A stretch of 64,000 bases of DNA, from the NCBI GenBank assembly GCA_963735045.1, contig CAVTIZ010000003.1, positions 558,001 to 622,000 of the forward strand. Direction: 5' to 3'. Below, piece by piece: positions 9,427-17,088 of this stretch. Within the stretch, counting starts at the first letter, position 1, and each line of letters starts with the position of its first letter. Under the pieces are notes generated by a model that saw only the letters and a program-made list of their open reading frames with translations, was not told where the DNA came from and did no database searches. Source of the DNA: Salsipaludibacter sp963735045. GTDB lineage: Bacteria > Actinomycetota > Nitriliruptoria > Nitriliruptorales > Nitriliruptoraceae. A program made the position numbers and the translations under genes.

Positions 9427-10122
9427 TCAGGGTGCTCGCCACAACGAGCGGCCCAGGCCGATGGCCCACGCCGGCACCAGCAGCACCGTTCCGGTCAACC
9501 CCACCAGGCGCAGCACCTCGACGTCCACCAAGATCCCAACGATGTTGAGCACCAGCGCCGCGCCGACGGCGATCGCGAGCCCGCCGAGCAGTGGTCGATG
9601 GCGGCGCAGGAGGGACCCCATCCCCAAGAACCACGTCGCGCCAGCGAGGTTCTGGGCGACGCCCTGCAGGCCGTCCTCGCCGATGCGCCGGACCAGGTCG
9701 AGGTCCGCGAGCAGGCCGGGCCTGGTGGCCGCGTCGGCCGTGGCGTACTGCTGGATGAGGTCGGGCTGCGTCGCGGCCAGCACCCCGCCCCCGGCAGCTC
9801 CCAGGAGGAGGTAGAAGCCGGCAGCGGCCGTGGAGACGTCGGCCACGAAGGGGTCGTCGTCCCGCAGCCAGCGCAGCAGGTGCAGGGCGATCGGCACCAG
9901 CAGCAGGTAGTTGCCGAACATCGACAGCCACGTGCCCCACCGCACGAGCGCCACCGCACCGGTGCCGAGCGCGGCGAAGGCCTCCGGGTCACTGACCGCC
10001 TCGAGGTCGAAGCCTGCACCCGCGAGGCCGACGAGCAGGCCCGCCAGCGCCGAGACGCCGGCCAGGATCGTGACGACCGCGAGTGCTCGACGGTGGGACC
10101 ACTCGGTTCCGTGCGTGGGCAT
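9427..10122 (-). CDS. multi-pass membrane protein, DUF4386-like
   Basis: 231 residues starting at ATG 10122, which is preceded by AGGAGGAGCAGGG on the minus strand; a longer frame upstream has no such site. About six hydrophobic helices follow in sequence (starting ALAVVTILAGVSALAGLLVGL, later FYLLLGAAGGGVLAA and GGLAIAVGAALVLNIVGILV), with a charged central loop LVRRIGEDGLQGVAQN. The helix pattern and the loop resemble DUF4386 proteins of actinobacteria and firmicutes, which have no known function. The gene converges on the cupin gene. Confidence 0.75.
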   Translation of the reverse strand: MPTHGTEWSHRRALAVVTILAGVSALAGLLVGLAGAGFDLEAVSDPEAFAALGTGAVALVRWGTWLSMFGNYLLLVPIALHLLRWLRDDDPFVADVSTAAAGFYLLLGAAGGGVLAATQPDLIQQYATADAATRPGLLADLDLVRRIGEDGLQGVAQNLAGATWFLGMGSLLRRHRPLLGGLAIAVGAALVLNIVGILVDVEVLRLVGLTGTVLLVPAWAIGLGRSLWRAP

Positions 10123-10743
10123 CCCTGCTCCTCCTCGGACGGCCGTGCGGCCGCTCTCCCACGGCCGTGTGGAACGGATGGGCCGGGAGGATAGACCAGC
10201 GAGGTTCACCGGGATGGCGCACGACCGATGGAGGTCGTCGAGATGCATGTGCGTCGTCTCCTTGACGACGGCGACCTCGCAGGCCGCGACCGTCCCAAGC
10301 GCGGCCAGCTTGTCGAGGGTGTCGGCGACGGCGGGCCGGGCGCGCTGGCCATGGCCGTGGATCGGGGGTTGGGCTACGGCATCGCCCAGGACGTCGCCGT
10401 CGACCTGCTGCGGTGGGGTGTCGACGTGGTCGGCTCATCGAGCCGTGGTCCGTGTGAGGCAAGTGTTGGACCCCACAGCGGAGGGGTCCGCCGCTTCGGA
10501 GGGGATGCCGGCGACGAGTTCGGAGACGTTGTCTCCAGCGGACGGCGGAAGGTCGCAGCCCATTGCGACGGGCACGATGAGTTCGGCTGTGATGCCGGTG
10601 GTGCCTTCCCAGCACGAGGATGGACGAAGGCGAGCCGTCGTGAGCACATCGCCCAAGAACTTGGACTGGGCCCGGACAGCGTCATCAATGCATGCTGACC
10701 GGCGGGTCGCACAACCCCGGTCGACACCACAACGAAATACCCC
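10123..10743. other. gap with decayed-looking open frames
   Basis: Neither strand gives a recognisable protein. Plus-strand codons from about 10243 to 10445 have coding-like GC at third positions, and then the signal moves to a minus-strand frame (about 10435-10700). Neither piece has a binding site or a family signature. This switch of frame and strand looks like gene remnants, but it could also be chance in GC-rich DNA. Confidence 0.35.
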
Positions 10744-10772
10744 TTGACACGAGCGAGCCGAAACTCTAGGTT
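10744..10772 (+). promoter_or_regulatory. near-consensus housekeeping promoter
   Basis: TTGACA at 10744-10749 is followed after 17 bases by TAGGTT at 10767-10772, a standard actinobacterial -10. It is the best match to a vegetative promoter that I found in this window. It would start transcription near 10779, giving a ~36-base leader for the secreted protein at 10815. Confidence 0.75.
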
Positions 10773-10814
10773 CCGCGAAGCTCGCAATCCCCGCCAAAGA
10801 ACAGGGACCCCGCT

Positions 10815-11180
10815 GTGTCTACACGCACCGTGCCGCGCCGCCACCTACTCATCATCTCGATCATGCTGCTTCTCCTGTCCGGAATGAGCGTGAGTATGGC
10901 TCCATCCGCGGACGCCGACTACTCCTACTACACGTACCAGAGCCGGTCAACCGTCAAGGCAAGGGCCGGCGTCTTCACGGGCGGTGCCTATTTCTGCAAG
11001 AAGGCGCCTTGGTACGTCTCAGCAGCATGTATTGCCAGTGTTTCCAAGTACACGATCATCTACGACTACGCTGCCTACAGAGACTGCAAGATGCGCATCA
11101 AGACGACGATCAACACGAGTTCGAAATACTCGTTTGACAAGGCCACCCACACGTACCAGCCCTATCAATGCCGTAAGTAG
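10815..11180 (+). CDS. small secreted cysteine-containing protein, unknown function
   Basis: 121 residues from a GTG start. The N-terminus is a classic signal peptide: basic MSTRTVPRRH, a hydrophobic core IISIMLLLLSGMSVSM, and an AxA-type site at SADA-DY (~35). The mature ~86 residues are Tyr/Lys-rich with four cysteines (YFCKK, AACIA, RDCKM and YQCRK), enough for two disulfides. I recognise no family. Base use differs from the neighbours: many A/T-ending codons and Lys, Ile, Ser and Tyr rather than Ala, Arg and Asp, which suggests transfer or a surface role under different selection. A strong promoter sits upstream. It could be a small toxin, an inhibitor or a structural peptide; none of these is shown. 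Confidence 0.75.
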   Translation: MSTRTVPRRHLLIISIMLLLLSGMSVSMAPSADADYSYYTYQSRSTVKARAGVFTGGAYFCKKAPWYVSAACIASVSKYTIIYDYAAYRDCKMRIKTTINTSSKYSFDKATHTYQPYQCRK

Positions 11181-11499
11181 GCCTCCCCATCGCAGGAGTC
11201 GGCCCGCGTTGCCCTGACGGGTGAATCCCCCGAGGGCGGTGCCACGACCGGCAGGTCGGCGCCGCGGCACAATGGTGAGTGACAGCCGGATCGCCGCTCA
11301 GCCTGACGAATGGCCTCGGGCGGTGGCCGCTCGGGAATCATGACCGTTCGGTCGCTCAGCGTGCTCGGTGGCGTCTCGGCGGGCAGCGGCGCCGCGCCAC
11401 AGGTCGTGGAAGCCGCCCTTCGAGGGACATGGCAGGTTTGGTGCCCTGTCCATTCAGGGAACAGGGGCGAGCGAGTCCCCACCAATGGAAAGCAGGAGG
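11181..11499. other. gap upstream of the DUF2243 gene
   Basis: No gene is supported. The plus-strand frame of the next gene stays open back to 11368, but the extra residues are Arg/Pro-rich and unlike a membrane protein N-terminus. Confidence 0.4.
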
Positions 11500-12072
11500 A
11501 TGTCGGACACAAGCATGGGCGCCACCCGACGCACCGCAGACCTGCCACCGACTCGCGATCTACGACCCTTGAGGTTCCCGGCGATCCTGCTCGGCGTGGG
11601 ACTCGGCGGATTCGTCGATGGCATCCTGTTCCACCAGGTGTTGCAACTGCACCACATGCTCAGCAATGCCGGCCAGGATCGCATCGGCCTCACGACCCCG
11701 CCGGTGACCACCGTTGCCGGCCTGGAAGCCAACACCCTCTGGGACGGGTTGTTTCACACCGCCACATACCTGTTCGTGCTCGTCGGCCTCCTGATGCTGT
11801 GGCAAGCGTGGCGCGAACTCGCCCTGCCTGCTCACCGTCGTCCGTCATGGACCCTGCTCGTCGGTGGGATCCTCGTCGGCTGGGGGTTCTTCAACCTCGT
11901 CGAGGGCGTCGTCGACCATCACCTCCTGCAGATACACCACGTCCGGGCGGGCGACCACGAACTGCTGTGGGACCTGCTGTTCCTCCTCGCAGGCGCGGGC
12001 CTTGTGCTCGTGGGGTGGATGCTCATCCGAGCCTCCGAGGCGAAGGCAACGAAGCCTCCACAGCCGACCTGA
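11500..12072 (+). CDS. DUF2243 family membrane protein
   Basis: 190 residues from ATG 11500. AGGAGG abuts this ATG, closer than normal; ATG 11485 and ATG 11515 are in-frame alternatives. Four hydrophobic helices can be seen. The signature LGVGLGGFVDGILFHQVLQLHHMLS, with paired histidines, and the second-half VEGVVDHHLLQIHHVR are typical of DUF2243. The repeated H-x-x-(L/I)-x-H-H pattern suggests an internally duplicated, possibly metal- or haem-binding membrane protein. Function is unknown. A hairpin overlapping the stop codon probably ends the transcript. Confidence 0.8.
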   Translation: MSDTSMGATRRTADLPPTRDLRPLRFPAILLGVGLGGFVDGILFHQVLQLHHMLSNAGQDRIGLTTPPVTTVAGLEANTLWDGLFHTATYLFVLVGLLMLWQAWRELALPAHRRPSWTLLVGGILVGWGFFNLVEGVVDHHLLQIHHVRAGDHELLWDLLFLLAGAGLVLVGWMLIRASEAKATKPPQPT

Positions 12073-12091
12073 CCTCGGGGCCCTCCGAGGT
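12072..12091 (+). terminator. candidate intrinsic terminator after DUF2243 gene
   Basis: ACCTCGG (12072-12078) pairs with CCGAGGT (12085-12091) around a 6-base loop and is followed by TTGT. The stem overlaps the stop codon's last base. Confidence 0.5.
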
Positions 12092-12229
12092 TGTCCCGGC
12101 CCATGAGAGATCCTGGACCCCGAGTTGCGTGACGCTGTCGACATGGTCGCAGGGCGCTTTCGCGACCCTGGCCATCCAGCTCCCGGCCGTCAACGCGAGG
12201 TCCTCGAGTCCGTCGGGTGACGAGCAGCC

Positions 12230-12478
12230 TCAGCGAAGTCCCCGGGTGAACGCGCGAACGGCGCCTGCCAACGTGCCCACGAGGAACATCGCCGAGGGAA
12301 GCCCGAGGCACAGCAGGATGACCCCGGTCACCCAACCGGCCTCCATCGGGTCCGTGAGCGCGATCCACGCGCCCCACACCAGGACCGACGCCCAGAACAG
12401 GGGGTCGCGCGACAACGGCGCGTCCAGACCGGGCCAGCGGGACCTGGTCCCGGCGGCGGAGTTCGTGTGGTCCGTCAC
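12230..12478 (-). CDS. small two-helix membrane protein, unknown
   Basis: 82 residues from GTG 12478 with AGGA seven bases upstream. After a polar N-terminus (MTDHTNSAAGTRSRWP) come two hydrophobic stretches: DPLFWASVLVWGAWIALTD and GWVTGVILLCLGLPSAMFLVG, then a basic tail RAFTRGLR. The alternation of charge and hydrophobicity favours a real small inner-membrane protein. I do not recognise the family. Confidence 0.5.
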   Translation of the reverse strand: MTDHTNSAAGTRSRWPGLDAPLSRDPLFWASVLVWGAWIALTDPMEAGWVTGVILLCLGLPSAMFLVGTLAGAVRAFTRGLR

Positions 12479-12657
12479 GACGTTCCTGTCCGCGCCGACG
12501 TGCGCACTCTACTGCTCGAGTCGATCGACCAATCGAGTTCACCGCACGGCCGAATCGCCCCGGTGGGCGGGGCAACGGTTCCGGACGGGATCGGATGGGC
12601 ATGGTGCATGGCCGTCCTACGCTGTTGGTCCCGACCGACGCGCTCCGAGGAGATCCG

Positions 12658-13257
12658 ATGCAGCCATCGAGCACCGCAGTCCTGGCGATGCACTGGCAGC
12701 ACAACGTCATCGACCCGGGGGGCCTGTTCGGGCCGATGCTGGCCGAGCCCGTCGCGGCGTCCGGCGTCGTGTCCCGCGCCCGTGACTTCCACGACGCCGT
12801 GCGGGACCACGGCGTGCTGGTGGTGCACGGTCGCTTCACGATCCCGGCCGACGAGGGGGCCCTGGTCCGCAACACCGACTTCATGCGCATGGTCGCCGAC
12901 GCCGGTGACCGGTTCCGCCCCGACGCCTGGGGCGCTGCGCTGGTCGACGGGATGGCCCACGACGACGACCTCGTCAGCGACAACCAGCGGCTGTCGGGAC
13001 TGGCCGGGACCGACCTGGCGGAGCGGTTGCGGGACCGCGGCATCGAGACCCTGTTGATCACCGGTGTCGCCACCAACCTGGTCGTCGAGCAGACCGCCCG
13101 CCACGGCACCGACCTGGGCTTCCGCGTCCAGGTCGTGGGAGACTGCACGGCCGCAGGCGACGAGGCCACCCACGACGCGTCGCTGGCGAACCTTGCCCTG
13201 GTCACCGACGGGGTCGTGTCGGCCGCCGACGCCCTGGCTGCACTCGCCGAGGCCTGA
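12658..13257 (+). CDS. isochorismatase-fold protein lacking the catalytic cysteine
   Basis: 199 residues from ATG 12658, which has GAGGAG six bases upstream. The fold signatures of the isochorismatase/cysteine hydrolase family are present: the hinge ITGVATNLVVEQTARHG and the following DLGFRVQVVGDCTAAGDEATHDASL. The family's nucleophilic Cys, normally in a GVATxxCVExTA setting, is Val here. The usual N-terminal Asp of the D-x-Q motif is His (AMHWQHNV), and no Lys is evident at VVHGRF. The protein is therefore probably not a hydrolase of the usual kind. It may bind a ligand or use another chemistry. Confidence 0.8.
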   Translation: MQPSSTAVLAMHWQHNVIDPGGLFGPMLAEPVAASGVVSRARDFHDAVRDHGVLVVHGRFTIPADEGALVRNTDFMRMVADAGDRFRPDAWGAALVDGMAHDDDLVSDNQRLSGLAGTDLAERLRDRGIETLLITGVATNLVVEQTARHGTDLGFRVQVVGDCTAAGDEATHDASLANLALVTDGVVSAADALAALAEA

Positions 13258-13341
13258 CCCGCGTCAACGCCACGGCCGAGTCGGCGTGGTCCCGACGTCG
13301 GGGCCGCCGACGCTGGGGCCGCCGACGTCGGGAACCGGACC

Positions 13342-13347
13342 TAGGAT
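13342..13347 (+). promoter_or_regulatory. candidate -10 element TAGGAT
   Basis: TAGGAT sits 27 bases before the GTG at 13374 and no clear -35 is visible. It argues against the TTG at 13347 as a start, because that codon overlaps the element. Confidence 0.35.
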
Positions 13348-13373
13348 TGCCCGACGTCGAGCAGGGACGCGAG

Positions 13374-14255
13374 GTGGACGCGAACGAACTGGCCGACGTC
13401 GACGACCTGTTCAGCCTGCCGGTGGACCAGTTCGTGGCCGCGCGTGACGACCTCGTCCGGCGGTTGAAGGCGGCCGGGCACGCCGAGCAGGCCCGGGCGG
13501 TCACCGCCCTTCGTCGCCCGACCCTGGCGGCGTGGGCGGTCAACCAGGTCGTGCGGGCGGACGCCGACACCTGGGAGGCACTGGTCGCGGCCGGTCGGAC
13601 GGTCCAGAAGGCCCAGCGGCGTGCCCTGTCCGGGGTCCGGGACAGCGGCCTTCGCGACGCCTCGATCGTCCGACGCGGCCTGGTCGAGGCCCTGGCCGAT
13701 CATGCCGCCCGGGTCCTGGACGAGGCCGGCGCGCGGGCGGAGTCCCACCTCGACGACGTCGTGGCCACCTTCGAGGCGGCATCCGCGGACCCCGACGCGG
13801 CGACCACGATCGGGACCGGACGCCTGTCCGCGCCGGTCCACGTCACCACGGACTTCTCCGGGACCTCGGCGCTGCTGGCGCTGTCGCTGCCCACGGGTGC
13901 CGACGACCCGTCCGACGCCGACGCCGCCGACGGGGAAGCGGTCGACCCCGCGGCCGCCGAGGCGCGTCGCGAGGCCATGCGTGTCCTCGAGGCCGCCCGG
14001 TCGCGGGCCGCGGCAACGGCCGGCGCCGCAGCGACCGCCCGGGAGGACGCCGCCACGGCCACGGCGCGCGCCGACGAGGCCCGGTCGATCGCCGCGACGG
14101 CACGCGAGGCGGCGGAACGCGCCGAGGCCACGGCCGACGACCTCGCCGCCCGTGCCGCCGTCGCCGCGGAGTTCGCCGCGGACGCCACCGCCACCGCCGC
14201 TGCCGACGCCGATGCCGTCGAGGTGGCCCACGACGCCCTGGACGCACTCGCCTGA
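13374..14255 (+). CDS. alanine-rich coiled-coil protein, unknown function
   Basis: 293 residues from GTG 13374 (AGGGA about seven bases upstream). The first ~100 residues are well ordered: LFSLPVDQFVAARDDLVRRL, then VTALRRPTLAAWAVNQVVR. This N-terminus recurs in uncharacterised actinobacterial proteins. From ~190 on the chain is almost only Ala, Arg, Glu, Asp and Thr with heptad spacing, predicting a long helical coiled coil to the end. There is no signal peptide and no catalytic motif. A structural or scaffolding role is a guess. Confidence 0.7.
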   Translation: MDANELADVDDLFSLPVDQFVAARDDLVRRLKAAGHAEQARAVTALRRPTLAAWAVNQVVRADADTWEALVAAGRTVQKAQRRALSGVRDSGLRDASIVRRGLVEALADHAARVLDEAGARAESHLDDVVATFEAASADPDAATTIGTGRLSAPVHVTTDFSGTSALLALSLPTGADDPSDADAADGEAVDPAAAEARREAMRVLEAARSRAAATAGAAATAREDAATATARADEARSIAATAREAAERAEATADDLAARAAVAAEFAADATATAAADADAVEVAHDALDALA

Positions 14256-14270
14256 CGCCCGACCGGACCC

Positions 14271-14306
14271 GGCCAGCCCGGCCCCGACTCAGGCGTGGGG
14301 CTGGCC
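14271..14306. terminator. candidate bidirectional terminator between convergent genes
   Basis: GGCCAGCCC (14271-14279) pairs with GGGCTGGCC (14298-14306). It lies between the coiled-coil gene and the SDR gene, with the right arm inside the last codons of the SDR gene. There is no T-run. Confidence 0.4.
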
Positions 14307-15065
14307 GGTGGAGGCCGAGGTGCCGCCGTCGACCGGCACGACCGCACCCGTCACGTAGGCTGCCCCGTCGCTGGCCAGGAACAGGACGGTCGGGGCGATG
14401 TCGTCGGGATGTCCCGGTCGCCCGAGTGCGATGCGGTTGCGGAACGGCTCGAGGTCGTCCTGGTCGTCGATGGCCCCCTCGGTGAGCGGGGTCAGCGTGA
14501 AGGCCGGTGCGACGACGTTGACCCGTACCCCCCGGCCGCCGAGGTCGAGCGCAAGGGACTGGGCCATGGTGTGGATCGCCCCCTTGGTCGCGTTGTAGCC
14601 CGCCTGGCCCCAGTCCCCGCGCATGCCCGACACCGACCCGACCGCGACGATGGAGCCGCCGACGGCCTCGAGGTGGGGGAGGGTGGCCTGCACGACGTGG
14701 AGGAACCCGTCGACGTTGGTGCGCCGCAGTTGGTCCCAGTCCTCGGCGCCGAGGTCGTCGACCGGTCCGTTGGCGTAGGCCCCGGCGTTGCTGACGACCA
14801 CGTCCAGGCCGTGGAACCGGTCCACCGCCGCCGCGACCACCTCGTCCACCGAGGATCGGTCGCCGACGTCACCCGGCACGGCCAGCCAGTGGTCGTGGTC
14901 GTGTCCGCCAGCGGTCTCGTGCAGCGGGTCGACACGCCGTCCGGTCAGGACCACGTCCGCCCCGGCCTCCAGGAAGGCCCGGGCGATGCCGCGCCCGATG
15001 CCCGATCCGGCACCGGTCACGAGCACCGTGGCGTCGGTGTAGTCGAAGGTCGCGGTCGTGGTCAC
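14289..15065 (-). CDS. short-chain dehydrogenase/reductase (SDR)
   Basis: 258 residues from GTG 15065 with GAGGAGG upstream; the longer open frame has no comparable site. A classical SDR: cofactor motif TGAGSGIGRG near the N-terminus, NAG at VVSNAGAY, catalytic Ser in VGSVSG, and YNATK supplying Tyr and Lys. The C-terminus has the usual LASDGAAYVTGAVVPVDGG. The Arg pair after the glycine motif (TGRRVDP) suggests NADP preference. The substrate is unknown. The VOC gene lies 94 bases upstream on the same strand. Confidence 0.92.
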   Translation of the reverse strand: MTTTATFDYTDATVLVTGAGSGIGRGIARAFLEAGADVVLTGRRVDPLHETAGGHDHDHWLAVPGDVGDRSSVDEVVAAAVDRFHGLDVVVSNAGAYANGPVDDLGAEDWDQLRRTNVDGFLHVVQATLPHLEAVGGSIVAVGSVSGMRGDWGQAGYNATKGAIHTMAQSLALDLGGRGVRVNVVAPAFTLTPLTEGAIDDQDDLEPFRNRIALGRPGHPDDIAPTVLFLASDGAAYVTGAVVPVDGGTSASTGQPHA

Positions 15066-15159
15066 GGGTGGCCTCCTCGGGGGTCGGACGAGGGGTGGTG
15101 GCACGCGGCGTCCAACGCGACGGCCCCCGGTCGGCCTTCCCGGGACGGGCTCCGACGTC

Positions 15160-15549
15160 TCAGTCGGCCGCCTGCTCCTCGGGCGTGAGGGCACGCAGGA
15201 TGCAGAACTCGTTGCCCTCGGGGTCGGCCAGGACGACCCAGGTGACCGTGTCGTCCTGTCCCACGTCGACCCGGCGCGCACCCAGCGACTCGGCCCGGGC
15301 CACCTCGGCGTCCTGGTCGTCGGGGCGCAGGTCCAGGTGCAACCGGTTCTTGACCTGCTTGCCCTCCGGGACGGCCAGGAACAGGATGTCCGGGGACACG
15401 CCGTCCTGGGGCGAACCGGCCGGTGGCTCGAGGACCAGCTCGGAGGGGTCGTCGTGGGTGATGCGCCATCCCAGCAGTTCTGCCCACCATCGACCGAGCG
15501 CGGGGGGATCGGTGGCGTCCACGCAGATGCACTGCCAACCCAGCGTCAT
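15160..15549 (-). CDS. VOC (glyoxalase/bleomycin-resistance) family protein
   Basis: 129 residues from ATG 15549 with AGGAA six bases upstream. The pattern of a two-module VOC domain is clear: CICVDATDPPALGRWWAELLGW, RLHLDLRPDDQDAEVARAESLGARRVDVG and WVVLADPEGNEFCIL. His in HLDL and Glu in NEFCIL are potential metal ligands. Substrate unknown; it could be a dioxygenase, a glyoxalase or a binding protein. Confidence 0.85.
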   Translation of the reverse strand: MTLGWQCICVDATDPPALGRWWAELLGWRITHDDPSELVLEPPAGSPQDGVSPDILFLAVPEGKQVKNRLHLDLRPDDQDAEVARAESLGARRVDVGQDDTVTWVVLADPEGNEFCILRALTPEEQAAD

Positions 15550-15668
15550 GGACCGTTCCTGTCGTCGGGGCGGTGACCCCACAGGGGGTACCACGACAGC
15601 CGGCGTCCGTGCGCGCCCGTGCGGATGACTCGGTCGGGGTGGCGTGGCCGCCAGCGCCCGGCCCGGCG

Positions 15669-16412
15669 TCAGGTCGGGTCGACGTCGCGGGCGGGGTGCG
15701 TTGCCAGGCGGCTGACGATCAAGGCGACGACGGTGACGAGGTAGACCTGCCCGACCACGGCCTCCAGCACCGACACCAGCCGCCCGAGGGGCGTGGCCGC
15801 GACCAGGTCGCCGTAGCCGGTCGTGGTCATGGTGGCCAGGCTGTAGTACATGAACGAGGTGGAGGGTTCGGCCTGGCCGAAGAAGGGCACGGACTGGACG
15901 TCGCCCACCACCTGGAACGCGAAGTCGAAGGTGATCGCCAGCAGCAGGAGGGCCGACAGTGCCCCGAAGAGGGTCTGCAGGCCGACGCGCTGGTGCTTGA
16001 GCAGGCGTCGGACCACCATGACGGGCGCCGCCGCGGACAGGGCGAGCCAGAACCACGGCGCCTGGGCCTTCGAACCCACGCCCGAGACGTTGCCCGGCCA
16101 CACGATCAGGGTGATCGCGAGCACCACCGCGACCACGACGACGATCTCGGCCGGCCGTCGGTGGCGTCGTCGCACACCGGCGGTCCGCAGCGCGAGGACC
16201 ATCGTGGCCCCGATCAGCAGGGTCACGGCCAGCGTCGAGATCGTCGAGCCGCGGTCCGACGCCGACAGGTCCACGGCGACGACGGCCTGGACCACGACCG
16301 ACACGGTGGTGACGCCGAGCAGCAACCCGAAGTGGTCCAGCATGGGGATGTCGGAGACCTCGGGATCGTCCAGCGGCGTGGTGCCGGTCGCGAGCGTGCT
16401 CGGGTCGCTCAT
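15669..16412 (-). CDS. potassium channel family protein (two-helix pore)
   Basis: 247 residues, ATG 16412 preceded by GAGGAAG. Several hydrophobic helices occupy the first ~150 residues. The pore region reads FMYYSLATMTTTGYGDLVAATPLGR with the K+ selectivity filter TTTGYGD at about residue 196, followed by a final pore helix LVSVLEAVVGQVYLVTVVALIV. This matches Ion_trans_2 channels with extra N-terminal helices. No cytoplasmic RCK domain follows, so gating must be by another route. Confidence 0.9.
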   Translation of the reverse strand: MSDPSTLATGTTPLDDPEVSDIPMLDHFGLLLGVTTVSVVVQAVVAVDLSASDRGSTISTLAVTLLIGATMVLALRTAGVRRRHRRPAEIVVVVAVVLAITLIVWPGNVSGVGSKAQAPWFWLALSAAAPVMVVRRLLKHQRVGLQTLFGALSALLLLAITFDFAFQVVGDVQSVPFFGQAEPSTSFMYYSLATMTTTGYGDLVAATPLGRLVSVLEAVVGQVYLVTVVALIVSRLATHPARDVDPT

Positions 16413-16736
16413 GTGTGCTTCCTCGTTCCGCGGCCGACGGCACCCTATTGCATCGCCGCCAAGCCGATGTGGATCCTCCCGAGCGATGTGGGCGACCCCG
16501 AGTTGGCGGGGAGGAACACGTCACCCGGGGGCGGACACATCGGGTCGGGGGGGCGGACACATCGGTTCGGGGGCCGCGCGAGGACCGAACGGTGGTTGAC
16601 GTGGGGTTCGTCGGTCCCCGATGATGACCTCATCACCTCGAGGCCGTCGCCGGCCTCGGGGAGGCTGTCCTCCGGACCCCGGGACGGCGAGTGGCTCCGC
16701 AATGCCGCCACGACCGTCGAGCGAGGAGGCAGTCCC
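16413..16736. other. divergent intergenic region with a direct repeat
   Basis: This region separates the K+ channel (minus) from the 110-residue protein (plus). No coding frame is convincing. It contains two near-identical copies of a ~23-base unit (see the repeat at 16527). Confidence 0.5.
16527..16572. repeat. two tandem ~23-bp repeats
   Basis: The unit GGGGCGGACACATCGG(G/T)TCG occurs twice back to back, with one difference between the copies. Its position between divergently transcribed genes would suit a regulatory protein bound to two sites. Confidence 0.7.
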
Positions 16737-17069
16737 ATGTCCACGTCCATGTTCCCCCAAGACACCCACGGCCAGGACGTCCAGGGCCCCACGGCGCCGT
16801 CGGCCGTGGCCCTGGTCATGGCCGAGGCGCTGTCGCTGGCCGTCCGTGAGGTCGACCGGGCCACCGCGGTCCGCCGCCTGCAGAGCTGCAGCCGGGACTC
16901 CCAGGTCCTGCTCGCCGCCGCGAAGCGATGCCGGTCGTTCGACCAGGTCGAGGGCCCGATCGTGGTGCGGGCAGCGACCTGGTTGGAGGCCGCCGTGCGA
17001 CGTCCGCGACCGGTCCGGGAACGTCCGGCCGCCGGAAACCTGCGCCAGTCCGGACCCCGGACCGCATGA
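16737..17069 (+). CDS. hypothetical protein with a helical core
   Basis: 110 residues from ATG 16737; GAGGAGG lies eight bases upstream, a strong site. The centre is helical and amphipathic (SAVALVMAEALSLAVREVDRA, then AVRRLQSC, then QVLLAAAKRC) with two cysteines; the tail is basic and Pro-rich. It lacks a signal peptide. It resembles small actinobacterial proteins of unknown role. The serine hydrolase start lies 19 bases beyond its stop. Confidence 0.65.
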   Translation: MSTSMFPQDTHGQDVQGPTAPSAVALVMAEALSLAVREVDRATAVRRLQSCSRDSQVLLAAAKRCRSFDQVEGPIVVRAATWLEAAVRRPRPVRERPAAGNLRQSGPRTA

Positions 17070-17088
17070 CGCTGGCGCCCCGACCCGC

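Noticed and set aside
10228..10698. 156-codon plus-strand ORF
   Set aside because: Only its first part has coding-like third positions; no binding site and no recognisable family. Treated as a possible remnant.
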